A stretch of DNA of 64,000 nt from contig NZ_RJUB01000125.1 in NCBI RefSeq assembly GCF_024343615.1, forward strand, positions 1 through 64,000, in the 5' to 3' direction. Of this stretch, positions 27,186-35,166 are shown in pieces. The position numbers and the translations under genes are program-made. The first letter of the stretch is position 1; every line of letters starts with the position of its first letter. Source of the stretch: Ferruginibacter sp. HRS2-29. Lineage in GTDB: Bacteria > Bacteroidota > Bacteroidia > Chitinophagales > Chitinophagaceae. The notes beneath the pieces were generated by a model, which worked only from the letters and a program-made list of their open reading frames with translations, ran no database searches and had not been told where the DNA came from.

Positions 27186-27818
27186 TTATGTTGTGTATTT
27201 GACGATAGTGGCAGGATTGCCCGCTACCACCGCATAATCGGGAACATCTTTGGTAACCACGCTGCCAGCCGCCACCACAGCGCCTTCGCCGATGGTGACG
27301 CCTTTGAGGATGATGCAGTTGAAACCAATCCACGCTTTACTTTTAATGTTGACAGGATTGCGACTAACTTTTGTCCAATCTTTATATGCCCCTATTTTGC
27401 CTTCATCAATTCCCCTCTTCCAATCCAACACATCATTCATACGATCTGTGGAAACTAAAGAATGTGCATTGTTATCCATAACGGTACAACCCCAGGAAAA
27501 CATGACATCGTCCCCGATATTAATTTCATTTATGCTGATGAAAGTTCCGCCGCCAATAAATGTGCGATCTCCAATATTTATTTTTCCGGTAGGCAATTCA
27601 AAAACAAATGTCCCGGTTACCATCGAATCATTACCGATTTTCAATAATTTTTGATTGGGATCCTGGGCATTTCTTACAGAAATATTTATTCCTGAAACAT
27701 TTGTCCTGTCTCCAATAATCATATGGGAATCAATTGTAGCGTGAACAACTTTTTTTACAGATTGCAATTGCAACCCCACTTTCCTCAGAAGATAATTTAT
27801 TGCTCTTTTAAATAACAT
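27186..27818 (-). CDS. Left-handed beta-helix (hexapeptide) O-acetyltransferase
   Basis: The 210-aa protein consists largely of hexapeptide repeats ([LIV]Gxxxx pattern; IGDRTFIGGGTFISINEINIG and IGFNCIILKGVTIGEGAVVAAGSVVTKDV) and ends in PDYAVVAGNPATIVK, the standard XAT-class C-terminal coil. Family members acetylate sugars using acetyl-CoA in the cytoplasm. With two OafA-type enzymes it makes three predicted acyltransferases in the locus. Its DNA appears AT-richer than the flanking genes. Confidence 0.88.
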   Translation of the reverse strand: MLFKRAINYLLRKVGLQLQSVKKVVHATIDSHMIIGDRTNVSGINISVRNAQDPNQKLLKIGNDSMVTGTFVFELPTGKINIGDRTFIGGGTFISINEINIGDDVMFSWGCTVMDNNAHSLVSTDRMNDVLDWKRGIDEGKIGAYKDWTKVSRNPVNIKSKAWIGFNCIILKGVTIGEGAVVAAGSVVTKDVPDYAVVAGNPATIVKYTT

Positions 27819-27824
27819 TACTGA

Positions 27825-28790
27825 TTATTTTTTCCTCCCTTTTATAAATCCTTTTAATCGATTTATATTTTTTTCAAGCAATCCTTTTTTAGGAGAATTG
27901 AAAGCAGCGTAAAGATATTTTTTTAACTGGCTAAATTTTTTACTATCCGCTTTTACAGCCTTCGGGAAATGCGTGATCTCATATCCTTCCTCCCAATCCT
28001 TTTCTTCAAAAGGATTTTCGCCACCCGAGTGTGTACCTGAATTATCCCAGCCGGTATTTTTCACCAGGCTTTTATCGGGGTACAATACCAGGCCTTTTTG
28101 CCGGAATACCGACCACCACCAGCGGATGGCCCAGGAACTGATCCTGTCGGATTCCATCTGCTCCACCAGCATCGAGGTATAATCAAAATTACCATCGAGG
28201 TTGAAAGAGTTGCGCAATGCAGCATCCGTTTTGAGCGCTTCATACCCGGTGGCTTTCGTATCGAAGCTGTTCCAGGCCCGCTCCCATGTACCCCATGCCT
28301 GGGTAGTGGTTAAAGGTAAAAAGAAAGAACGGTTGCTGCGGGCGATCTTTTTTACCGGGAAAATATAACCGGCTATCATGTATACATTTTGTGTATTGGC
28401 ATATTTATGCAAAGCCCTGTTCATGTATTTCAAAAAAAAACGGCCGGCCACTACATCGTCTTCCAGCGTGATCACGCTTCCGTGTTTGCGCACCACCGCG
28501 GTAGTGCCTTCTATCACCGAAGCCGCCAATCCTTTATTGGAAGCGGATTCCACTATATGAACATTCCCGCACCATTGCTGCTGCCTGATCACGGCACGTG
28601 TTTGTGCAATGCGGTCGAGGTCTTCCTGCGATGCCCCTGCTTTAGCGCCATCGGCATAAATATACAGGTCGGAACCTGCCGCTTCCCTGTTGGCAGCCAG
28701 CGCCTGCAGTGTCTGCAAGGTATGCGCAGGCCTGTTGTACACAAACACCACGATGGGCGCCAGCGGCGATGTATGTGTGGTGCTTGTCAT
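27825..28790 (-). CDS. GT-A fold glycosyltransferase (GNT-I/HlpA-like)
   Basis: The 321-aa protein starts PIVVFVYNRPAHTLQTLQAL, has the acidic metal site ITLEDDVV (around residue 111) and AGYIFPV, followed by WGTWERAWNSFD. This is the signature of a GT2-like family related to GNT-I and often called hemolytic protein HlpA-like in genomes. It is likely an EPS sugar transferase. Its ATG overlaps the upstream GT2 stop by 4 bp. No donor can be assigned. Confidence 0.8.
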   Translation of the reverse strand: MTSTTHTSPLAPIVVFVYNRPAHTLQTLQALAANREAAGSDLYIYADGAKAGASQEDLDRIAQTRAVIRQQQWCGNVHIVESASNKGLAASVIEGTTAVVRKHGSVITLEDDVVAGRFFLKYMNRALHKYANTQNVYMIAGYIFPVKKIARSNRSFFLPLTTTQAWGTWERAWNSFDTKATGYEALKTDAALRNSFNLDGNFDYTSMLVEQMESDRISSWAIRWWWSVFRQKGLVLYPDKSLVKNTGWDNSGTHSGGENPFEEKDWEEGYEITHFPKAVKADSKKFSQLKKYLYAAFNSPKKGLLEKNINRLKGFIKGRKK

Positions 28791-29830
28791 GATTGCTGAC
28801 GGGAAGTATTCATTCGTAATAGTGACTTCAGCCGGGTACGCAATCCCAGTTTCATCCTCATCGACACCAGCGATTGCTGCAACTGCCCGAATTTTTTATA
28901 CTTCAGGTGCATGGTCGTTTTGAAACCTATGTCGATATTTTTTGTCACCGGCGAGCGCAGCAACTGGCGAAGCACTTTGTCATATTCGGCTGTACGTTCT
29001 TTGAATGTAAGCAGCCAGTCGATCGTCCAGCGGACAAATTGTTTGCTGTCGTCCCGCAAAGCGGTAATGGAATATTTTTTATACAATTCTTCAATCCCTT
29101 CGGCTACAGTGAGCAATGAAAATGCCTTATGCGGATCGGGGTTGCGGGTAGAAACTGAATTGGCCCGGATGCGGCGCTGGTAAAACGGTTGTTTCAAAAA
29201 ATAAACGTTTTCCGCAGCCAGGAAAAGGGTACGCGAAAACAATTCGTCTTCGTGCATGATGCCTTCATGAAAGTGTATCTGCTGTTGTGTGAGCAGTCCG
29301 CGTTTTACGGCAAACAAACAAACACTCGCCACAAAATTGTTTTCATCTGTCATGCACTGATAAAATTCCCTCCCGGTATATTTTTTTTCCGCAAGAAAAT
29401 TACGTGCATAAAAATTAGAACTGAGGTCGGGCACAGTATTATCGGCACCCGCAAAATCCTTATCCAGGAATGAAACCGCCGTGAATGCCACAAGATCGGT
29501 GCCTTGTGTATCAAAAACATTGTTGAGCTGCTCCAGCATACCGGGCGCCACAATATCATCGCTGTCCATGCAGTAGATGTAGGTACCTGTGGCATGTTTC
29601 AACCCGAGGTTGCGGGCCGTACTGGCGCCACCGCCTTTCTTTTTGTATACGCTGATGCGTTGATCGGACGCAGCCAGTTCGTCGGCTATCGCTGCGCTGT
29701 TGTCGGTAGAACCGTCATCTACCAGAATGATCTCAATATCCGTGAAGGATTGCTGCTGCAGGCTGCCCACAGATTCCCTGAGGTAAGCTTCCACATTGTA
29801 AACCGGCACTATGATACTGAAAACGGGCAA
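28787..29830 (-). CDS. Family 2 glycosyltransferase
   Basis: The 347-aa GT-A enzyme has a TTG start (PVFSIIVPVYNVEAYLRES), IILVDDGSTDNS and YCMDSDDIV (DxD around residue 94), plus a HEDELFSRTLFLA catalytic-base motif (around 193). It is the standard capsule/EPS GT2 of the EpsH/EpsJ type with a ~100-aa C-terminal extension. It is followed after a 4-bp overlap by the HlpA-like gene. Confidence 0.92.
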   Translation of the reverse strand: MPVFSIIVPVYNVEAYLRESVGSLQQQSFTDIEIILVDDGSTDNSAAIADELAASDQRISVYKKKGGGASTARNLGLKHATGTYIYCMDSDDIVAPGMLEQLNNVFDTQGTDLVAFTAVSFLDKDFAGADNTVPDLSSNFYARNFLAEKKYTGREFYQCMTDENNFVASVCLFAVKRGLLTQQQIHFHEGIMHEDELFSRTLFLAAENVYFLKQPFYQRRIRANSVSTRNPDPHKAFSLLTVAEGIEELYKKYSITALRDDSKQFVRWTIDWLLTFKERTAEYDKVLRQLLRSPVTKNIDIGFKTTMHLKYKKFGQLQQSLVSMRMKLGLRTRLKSLLRMNTSRQQS

Positions 29831-29835
29831 GGGTT

Positions 29836-30648
29836 TTATTTGAGCCTGCGCAGGATATCTTCCCGCAGTTTTTTCATGAATTGTTTGAGTAAGACTTTTT
29901 TATTGTTGAAGGCATAATATTGCCGCCTGTTCTCTTCGGTCAATGTTCCGTGTTCGTGCAGCAGGTTGCGCACAGCGTGAGGAAAATTCGCATCGATGTA
30001 ATCCTGCCGTTCCTTCAGCAGCAACTGCCGGTTATCGGGGTGGCTGCTGATGCCATCTTTGTAAAAAACGGAAACGGTTTTATTGTGGTGCACACAACGT
30101 GCATTGCCGGTAACGATCGTTTTGAAAAAGAAAGCCCAGTCCGAAACGATCTTCATGTCTTCACTGTACAATCCGTACTCGTCAAACAGCCGGCGGCTGA
30201 TAACGGTTGCCGGGTGGAACAAACTTCCTTTGAGCAGGTAATCGACCGTGAGCTGCGGCGGCGCGATGAACATCGTGGTGCTGCCATCAGGCAGTATCAC
30301 TTTGAGGTTACCATAAAGGATATCTACATCGTCTTTGATGGCATCGAGCAGGTGACGGCAGGCATCGTTGTTTTCAAATGTATCGCCGCTGTTAAGGAAC
30401 AGCAGGTATTTACCTGTCGATAAACGGATGCCTTTGTTCATGGCATTGTAAATGCCGGTATCCGGTTCGCTCACCCATCTGGAAATGGAAGCGCTGTTTT
30501 TTTCCAGTAATGCCCTGCTTCCATCGGTGCTGTTCCCATCTACTACCACATATTCAACATCGCGGCAGGTTTGGGAAAAAACGCTTTGCAGGGTTTTTTC
30601 GAGGCCGGCAGCGTTGTTATAGTTGATGGTGATGATGGAGAGAAGCAA
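29836..30648 (-). CDS. Family 2 glycosyltransferase (WcaE-like)
   Basis: The 270-aa protein has LLSIITINYNNAAGLEKT, VVVDGNSTDGS and LFLNSGDTF (NSGD), and FHPATVISRRLFDEYG. It is a paralogue of the enzyme at 23471-24292. The start is TTG at 30648. The codon is immediately preceded by ten copies of a 7-bp tandem repeat, so repeat DNA supplies the whole leader. The 164-bp gap to the FkbM gene is one of the few larger gaps in the locus. Confidence 0.88.
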   Translation of the reverse strand: MLLSIITINYNNAAGLEKTLQSVFSQTCRDVEYVVVDGNSTDGSRALLEKNSASISRWVSEPDTGIYNAMNKGIRLSTGKYLLFLNSGDTFENNDACRHLLDAIKDDVDILYGNLKVILPDGSTTMFIAPPQLTVDYLLKGSLFHPATVISRRLFDEYGLYSEDMKIVSDWAFFFKTIVTGNARCVHHNKTVSVFYKDGISSHPDNRQLLLKERQDYIDANFPHAVRNLLHEHGTLTEENRRQYYAFNNKKVLLKQFMKKLREDILRRLK

Positions 30649-30718
30649 TGTATGATGTATGATGTATGATCTATGATCTATGATCTGTGATCTGTGATGT
30701 ATGATCTATGATCGGTGA
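30649..30718. repeat. Heptamer tandem array (TSTATGA), 10 copies, touching a start codon
   Basis: Ten contiguous 7-bp units (TGTATGA, TCTATGA or TCTGTGA variants, last TCGGTGA) begin at the base next to the TTG start of the minus-strand GT2 gene at 30648. Confidence 0.97.
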
Positions 30719-30812
30719 TGCCAGCCCGGCTGACGCTGTTCGGACGGGTATGATCTGTGAAGTCCGTTCGGTTGGATGTTCAGTGACGGGTAGCTTACAT
30801 TTGCGGTATTGT

Positions 30813-31742
30813 TTAAGCGATCCCGATGCGTTGGCGAACGTTTGCTTCGTTCTTTGTAGCGATGAGATTATTGTATGGGTAATGCAGCCGCATTTTTTCA
30901 ACGGCAAGCTGATCGTTCTCGTACGTGAACCATTGATAGCCGAGGCTTTCGAGCAGGGTGAAAATATCCTGCACAAAATATCCTGCAGCAAATGTATTGG
31001 AATCGGTAAATTCTATGATGAGTGTGGGTGAATGATCGCGGAGGAATTGCAACCCACCTTCCAGCACATATTTTTCCCAGCCTTCCACATCGAGTTTTAT
31101 CAGGGCTACCTTTTCCTTTTCTACTCCCGCAAGCTCATCGTCCAATGTAGCGACAGGAACGGAGATCGATTTATGGAATTTGCCGGAATCGGCCGGCGCG
31201 AAAGTGTTCCATGCATCGTAGCCATTATCGGACTGCTGCATTTCGAGTGTGCCGGGCTTGTCGGACAAACCGATATTCCTTGCGGTAATATTGGTGAAAT
31301 TATTGAGCGTGATATTTTCCATCAGCCTGCTGTAAGTGAGCGGCGATGGCTCAAAAGCGATGATCTTCCCGTTGGCGCCAACGATGCCGGAAGCCAGGAG
31401 CGAGAACAGGCCGATGTTGGAACCGATGTCGAGGAACGTGTCGCCCGGCTTCAAAAATTTCTGCATGAATACGATCTCATTCTCCTCAAATCCATCCACG
31501 ATCACTTTTGAAAGGATGCTGTCTTTGTAAAGATTGATCCGGATGGAATTGTTGATCGTATGCTCAAAATAAGATCTCCCCTGGAAGCGGTCGTCCCATT
31601 CCTTTTCGGCCCTCTTCACATTTCGGTCGTGTGAACCGGCCAATATCTTACCGGTCTTGCGGTTGATGGAACGCACGACCATATTGAATTTTATCTCGAG
31701 ATAAGACCCGAGCCTTTCTAGAGTGAATTTTTTGTTTCCCAT
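30813..31742 (-). CDS. FkbM-family methyltransferase
   Basis: This 309-aa protein has the FkbM-type SAM-binding region DTFLDIGSNIGLFSLLAS (around residues 96-113), IIAFEPSP, and LIKLDVEGWEKYVLEG (around 205), which is diagnostic of the family. FkbM proteins O-methylate sugars or polyketides; in EPS loci they usually methylate a glycan residue. The ATG lies 25 bp inside the end of the Wzt gene. Placement directly after the ABC transporter could mean that it caps chain ends, as terminal methylation does in Wzm/Wzt O-antigens, but this is inference. Confidence 0.9.
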   Translation of the reverse strand: MGNKKFTLERLGSYLEIKFNMVVRSINRKTGKILAGSHDRNVKRAEKEWDDRFQGRSYFEHTINNSIRINLYKDSILSKVIVDGFEENEIVFMQKFLKPGDTFLDIGSNIGLFSLLASGIVGANGKIIAFEPSPLTYSRLMENITLNNFTNITARNIGLSDKPGTLEMQQSDNGYDAWNTFAPADSGKFHKSISVPVATLDDELAGVEKEKVALIKLDVEGWEKYVLEGGLQFLRDHSPTLIIEFTDSNTFAAGYFVQDIFTLLESLGYQWFTYENDQLAVEKMRLHYPYNNLIATKNEANVRQRIGIA

Positions 31743-33004
31743 TTGATTCTTGGCATTATGAGGCCTGGCCTTGTGTCTGAATAAAATTTATTAAGTCCGA
31801 ACAATGTGGTGATCGCCAGCGGCACCCGGATGCTGTCGTAGGAGATCCATCTTACATTATGGATGCCTACCGAGAGGCTGATGAGGTAATTGCCGGCATT
31901 GAGGAAATCGCTGTCGAGTGTCATTTCCGAAGTGTAGGTGCCGGGCTGTGTGTAATTCATTTCCTGGTACTCATCATCGTGAAAAGTGCGGAACAACACG
32001 ATCTCCGATTGTTGCTCTATCAAATCAATACCAACCCGGAGGCCGAGTACGGCTTTTTTAACTTTGTACTGAAACCTTACTACGATCTCTTTTCCGGAAC
32101 CGTATTCCTGTTTGGCTTCGCCTTCCTGCAATATCTCTACATCGATGAATTCAAAATGTTCATCCTCGATCTTCTTCAGTTGCTCAAGGATCGTTTCTTT
32201 TGATAACTGATTGTCGCGATCCTGGTACCTGCGGATCCCTTCAAATGTATCGCCCTGGAATGTCTTGGTACCATTTTGCAGAAGGATCACATTGTTGCAG
32301 AGATTGGAAATGGCGCCCATATTGTGGCTTACGAACAACACCGTCCGCCCTTCTTTTCCGCTTACGTCTTTCATTTTGCCGAGGGCTTTTTTTTGAAACT
32401 CCGCGTCGCCAACAGCCAGCACTTCGTCCACGATCAATATTTCCGGCTCCAGGTGTGCGGCTACGCCAAATGCAAGGCGCACGTACATCCCGGAGGAATA
32501 TCTTTTTACGGGGGTATCGATGTAGCGTTCCACACCGGCGAAATCCACTATTTCGTCAAACTTTGATTTGATCTCTTTTTTCGTCATGCCCAATATGGCG
32601 CCATTCAAAAAGATATTATCGCGGCCGCTGAGTTCGGGATGAAACCCGGTGCCTACTTCCAGCAGTGATGCCACCCTTCCTTTGATCTTTATCTGGCCGG
32701 TAGTAGGAGCAGTAGTACGACTGAGTATTTTAAGCAACGTACTTTTGCCGGCGCCGTTTCGTCCGATGATGCCGGTGACTTCGCCCTGCGCTACTTCAAA
32801 ATTGATGTCGCGGAGCGCCCATACATAATCGCTGCTGGCTTTCTGCGAACGGTCGTTCACATCGCCGATCTGCAGGTAAGGGTCTTCCTTTCCGCGGATG
32901 CGGTGCCATGTCCTGTTGAGGTCATGCGCCAGGGAGCCCGTACCTACTGCACCCAGGCGGTATTGCTTGGAGATATTTTCTACTTTTATGACGGTTTGGT
33001 TCAT
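31718..33004 (-). CDS. wzt: Polysaccharide ABC exporter ATPase Wzt with C-terminal glycan-binding domain
   Basis: The 428-aa ATPase has Walker A GRNGAGKSTLLK (around residue 80), the signature YSSGMYVRLAF (around 168), Walker B EILIVDEVLAVGD and an SHNMG switch His. A C-terminal beta-sandwich of about 140 residues (around 290-428) matches the Wzt_C type that recognises chain-terminal modifications. The frame extends 61 codons further upstream into the permease gene, but MNQTVIKVENISKQY at 33004 is the conserved start. It pairs with the permease 14 bp upstream. Confidence 0.93.
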   Translation of the reverse strand: MNQTVIKVENISKQYRLGAVGTGSLAHDLNRTWHRIRGKEDPYLQIGDVNDRSQKASSDYVWALRDINFEVAQGEVTGIIGRNGAGKSTLLKILSRTTAPTTGQIKIKGRVASLLEVGTGFHPELSGRDNIFLNGAILGMTKKEIKSKFDEIVDFAGVERYIDTPVKRYSSGMYVRLAFGVAAHLEPEILIVDEVLAVGDAEFQKKALGKMKDVSGKEGRTVLFVSHNMGAISNLCNNVILLQNGTKTFQGDTFEGIRRYQDRDNQLSKETILEQLKKIEDEHFEFIDVEILQEGEAKQEYGSGKEIVVRFQYKVKKAVLGLRVGIDLIEQQSEIVLFRTFHDDEYQEMNYTQPGTYTSEMTLDSDFLNAGNYLISLSVGIHNVRWISYDSIRVPLAITTLFGLNKFYSDTRPGLIMPRIKWETKNSL

Positions 33005-33018
33005 GTTGTCGGAAAAAA

Positions 33019-33897
33019 TTAAACGGTATCCATAAATGATCTTTCCACTTTGCTGAACATGACGAGCCCTATCATCACTACGATGATGATGAACGTGCCG
33101 CTGAACAGCAATCCCTGTACATCCAATTGCCCTACGCCGAATATTGAATAACGGAATGCTTCCACGATAGGTGAAAGCGGGTTCCATGCCACCCAGCCCC
33201 CGAGCCCTTTATCTTTCAGGTAAGAAAGCGGGTACGCCACAGGAGTGGCATACATCAGCAGCTGCACGGCAAAACCGATAAGTACGTTGAAATCGCGGTA
33301 CTTGGTGGTGAGGGATGAAATGATGATGCCCATCCCAAGCCCGAGGCCCGCCATCATCAACACCAGCAATGGTATGAGCAGCCAGCTGAGGCCGAAATGA
33401 AAATGCCCGTTCTTTACGCCAAACCAACTGAGCACTACCAGCAATAAAAAAAACTGGATACCGAATTTTACGATATTGCTCATTACGCTGCTCAACGGTA
33501 TCACCAGCCTTGGAAAATATACTTTACCGAAAATATTGGCATTGGCTACAAAAGTGGAAGAAGTGGCGGTAAGGCAACTGCTGAAATAATTCCAGATCGC
33601 GATCCCGCTCATGTAGAAAGGGATGCGGTCGATACCATCGGTAGGAATGCCGGCCACCTGTCCGAAGATGAACATGTAAATGACAGTGGTAAAGATGGGC
33701 TGAATAAAATGCCATAGCGGACCGAGTATGGTCTGTTTGTATTGCGATACAAAATCGCGTTTTACAAAAAGCCACAACAGATCGCGGTAGCGCCACACTT
33801 CAGCCAGGTTGAGGTCGAGCAGCTTTGCACGGGGTTCTATGACGGTATCCCAATGTTCGGCGGTACTGTCAGAACCCCGGGTGGTTTGCGTATCCAT
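33019..33897 (-). CDS. wzm: Polysaccharide ABC exporter permease Wzm
   Basis: The ABC-2 type permease is about 292 aa, with the N-terminal amphipathic YRDLLWLFVKRDF motif (around residues 37-49), QTILGPLWHFIQPIFTT and six hydrophobic helices. MDTQTTRGSD at 33897 is chosen as start because the 15 residues before it in the longer frame are hydrophobic and untypical. With Wzt it would export an undecaprenyl-linked finished glycan across the inner membrane. It coexists with a Wzy-like gene, which is mechanistically redundant for a single polymer. Confidence 0.92.
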   Translation of the reverse strand: MDTQTTRGSDSTAEHWDTVIEPRAKLLDLNLAEVWRYRDLLWLFVKRDFVSQYKQTILGPLWHFIQPIFTTVIYMFIFGQVAGIPTDGIDRIPFYMSGIAIWNYFSSCLTATSSTFVANANIFGKVYFPRLVIPLSSVMSNIVKFGIQFFLLLVVLSWFGVKNGHFHFGLSWLLIPLLVLMMAGLGLGMGIIISSLTTKYRDFNVLIGFAVQLLMYATPVAYPLSYLKDKGLGGWVAWNPLSPIVEAFRYSIFGVGQLDVQGLLFSGTFIIIVVMIGLVMFSKVERSFMDTV

Positions 33898-33947
33898 ATT
33901 TAATTCGTTCGTAATGAGTTGTAAGTTATATAAGATTATCACTTACG

Positions 33948-34014
33948 CTGTCAGCCTGAGCTTGTCGAAGGTTTTCTTTGCCTGATTTCGCCTTCGACAA
34001 GCTCAGGCTGACAG
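33948..34014. repeat. Perfect 24-bp inverted repeat between GT4 and wzm
   Basis: Arms 33948-33971 (starts ctgtcagcctgagcttg) and 33991-34014 are exact reverse complements separated by 19 bp. The structure lies 5 bp after the stop of the minus-strand GT4 gene and about 50 bp before wzm. No T-run follows, so it resembles a dispersed palindromic element more than a terminator. It could still reduce read-through or protect mRNA ends. Confidence 0.9.
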
Positions 34015-34019
34015 CTATT

Positions 34020-35150
34020 CTAATTTGTAACTGGTGCGTTGGTAAGCTGCAACAATCGATGCAGTTTTCTTTTATAAGTTTCATACCCGAAATTATTCAT
34101 CAGTAGCTGATGATCGGGTTTATATGTCAGCGGGTTTTCAAGAACGGTTTCGAGCGCCCGGGTTATTTCTTCCGTATTTTCAGGGTCTACGAGCTGCCCC
34201 AGTTTACCATCGAGCAAGGCATCGGTAGATCCGTCTTTATTACCCGCTATCACCGGCAGGCCGTAATACATCGCTTCGATGAATACGATGCCGAACCCTT
34301 CTTTCCTGCTGGGCATCACGTATACTTCCGACAGGGCGAAATGTGCTTCCAGTTCTTCATCCTGTATGAAACCGGCGAGTATCACCCTATCCTGCAATTG
34401 CAGGTTGTTGATGATCTCCTGCAAAAATTTCTTTTCCTGCTCATCATAACTTCCGGCGATGAGGTATTTTACTTCCAGCCTGTCTTTCAGATTTGCGATA
34501 GCAGAGATCACTTTATCATATCCTTTGTAACGTTCTTTGGAAGACAGCCGGGTAAGCGTCATCAATATCCTGTCGTCTTTGTTGAGGCCATATTTTTGAA
34601 GTAACGCCGGTAGTTTCTTATTGACCGATGGAATGGCCAGGAAGGGATCCAGGCAATTATTCAATACAGAACAACGTTTTTTATCCAGCCCATGCGAAGC
34701 GATGATGTTGTTCATGGTATACCTGCTTACTGAAACTACCTGGTCGCAGCTTCTCAGCATCTTTCTTTTGTGATTGCTGATAGCATCCCATATCTCAATG
34801 CCGTGCGCCAGCAATATGATCTTCGTGGAGGGGGATATTTTTTTGATCATCCACCCTACCATCAACAGATTGATATGGCTGAGTATCACGGTATCGGCTT
34901 TCACGCCTTTTTTTACCATGGCGGCAATGAAGTTCAATTTTTTTACCCCATACCCGTTGAAATTTTCCGCAGGAAAGTAGAGGTTCCCTTCGGCATCGGA
35001 ACTGTTGTCGTACATGCTGGACATCTCGAACGGCTGATGGTTTTCGATGCTGTTCTCATACAATGCTTTGCCGAGGATGCGGCATACTTTTTCGATCCCG
35101 CCGGTGGCGGAAAAAGTACGAAGCGTCAGAAAAAGTATATTATTTGCCAA
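34020..35150 (-). CDS. Family 4 glycosyltransferase
   Basis: The 376-aa GT-B enzyme has NNILFLTLRTFSATGGIEKVCRIL at the N-terminus and ILMTLTRLSSKERYKGYDKVI (around residue 192). An EX7E motif lies in EGFGIVFIEAMYYG (around 290). The motif set is complete. It lies 16 bp after the AsnB-like gene and before the ABC transporter pair. The sugar donor is unknown. Confidence 0.9.
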   Translation of the reverse strand: MANNILFLTLRTFSATGGIEKVCRILGKALYENSIENHQPFEMSSMYDNSSDAEGNLYFPAENFNGYGVKKLNFIAAMVKKGVKADTVILSHINLLMVGWMIKKISPSTKIILLAHGIEIWDAISNHKRKMLRSCDQVVSVSRYTMNNIIASHGLDKKRCSVLNNCLDPFLAIPSVNKKLPALLQKYGLNKDDRILMTLTRLSSKERYKGYDKVISAIANLKDRLEVKYLIAGSYDEQEKKFLQEIINNLQLQDRVILAGFIQDEELEAHFALSEVYVMPSRKEGFGIVFIEAMYYGLPVIAGNKDGSTDALLDGKLGQLVDPENTEEITRALETVLENPLTYKPDHQLLMNNFGYETYKRKLHRLLQLTNAPVTN

Positions 35151-35166
35151 AACTATCTGTTTGTTT

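Noticed and set aside
33005-33187. 61-residue N-terminal extension of Wzt
   Set aside because: It overlaps the permease gene in another frame and has no resemblance to ABC ATPases; the family start is at 33004.
33940-34020. Inverted repeat as a rho-independent terminator
   Set aside because: The stem is perfect but neither strand has a T-run after it, and the operon genes continue on the same strand.
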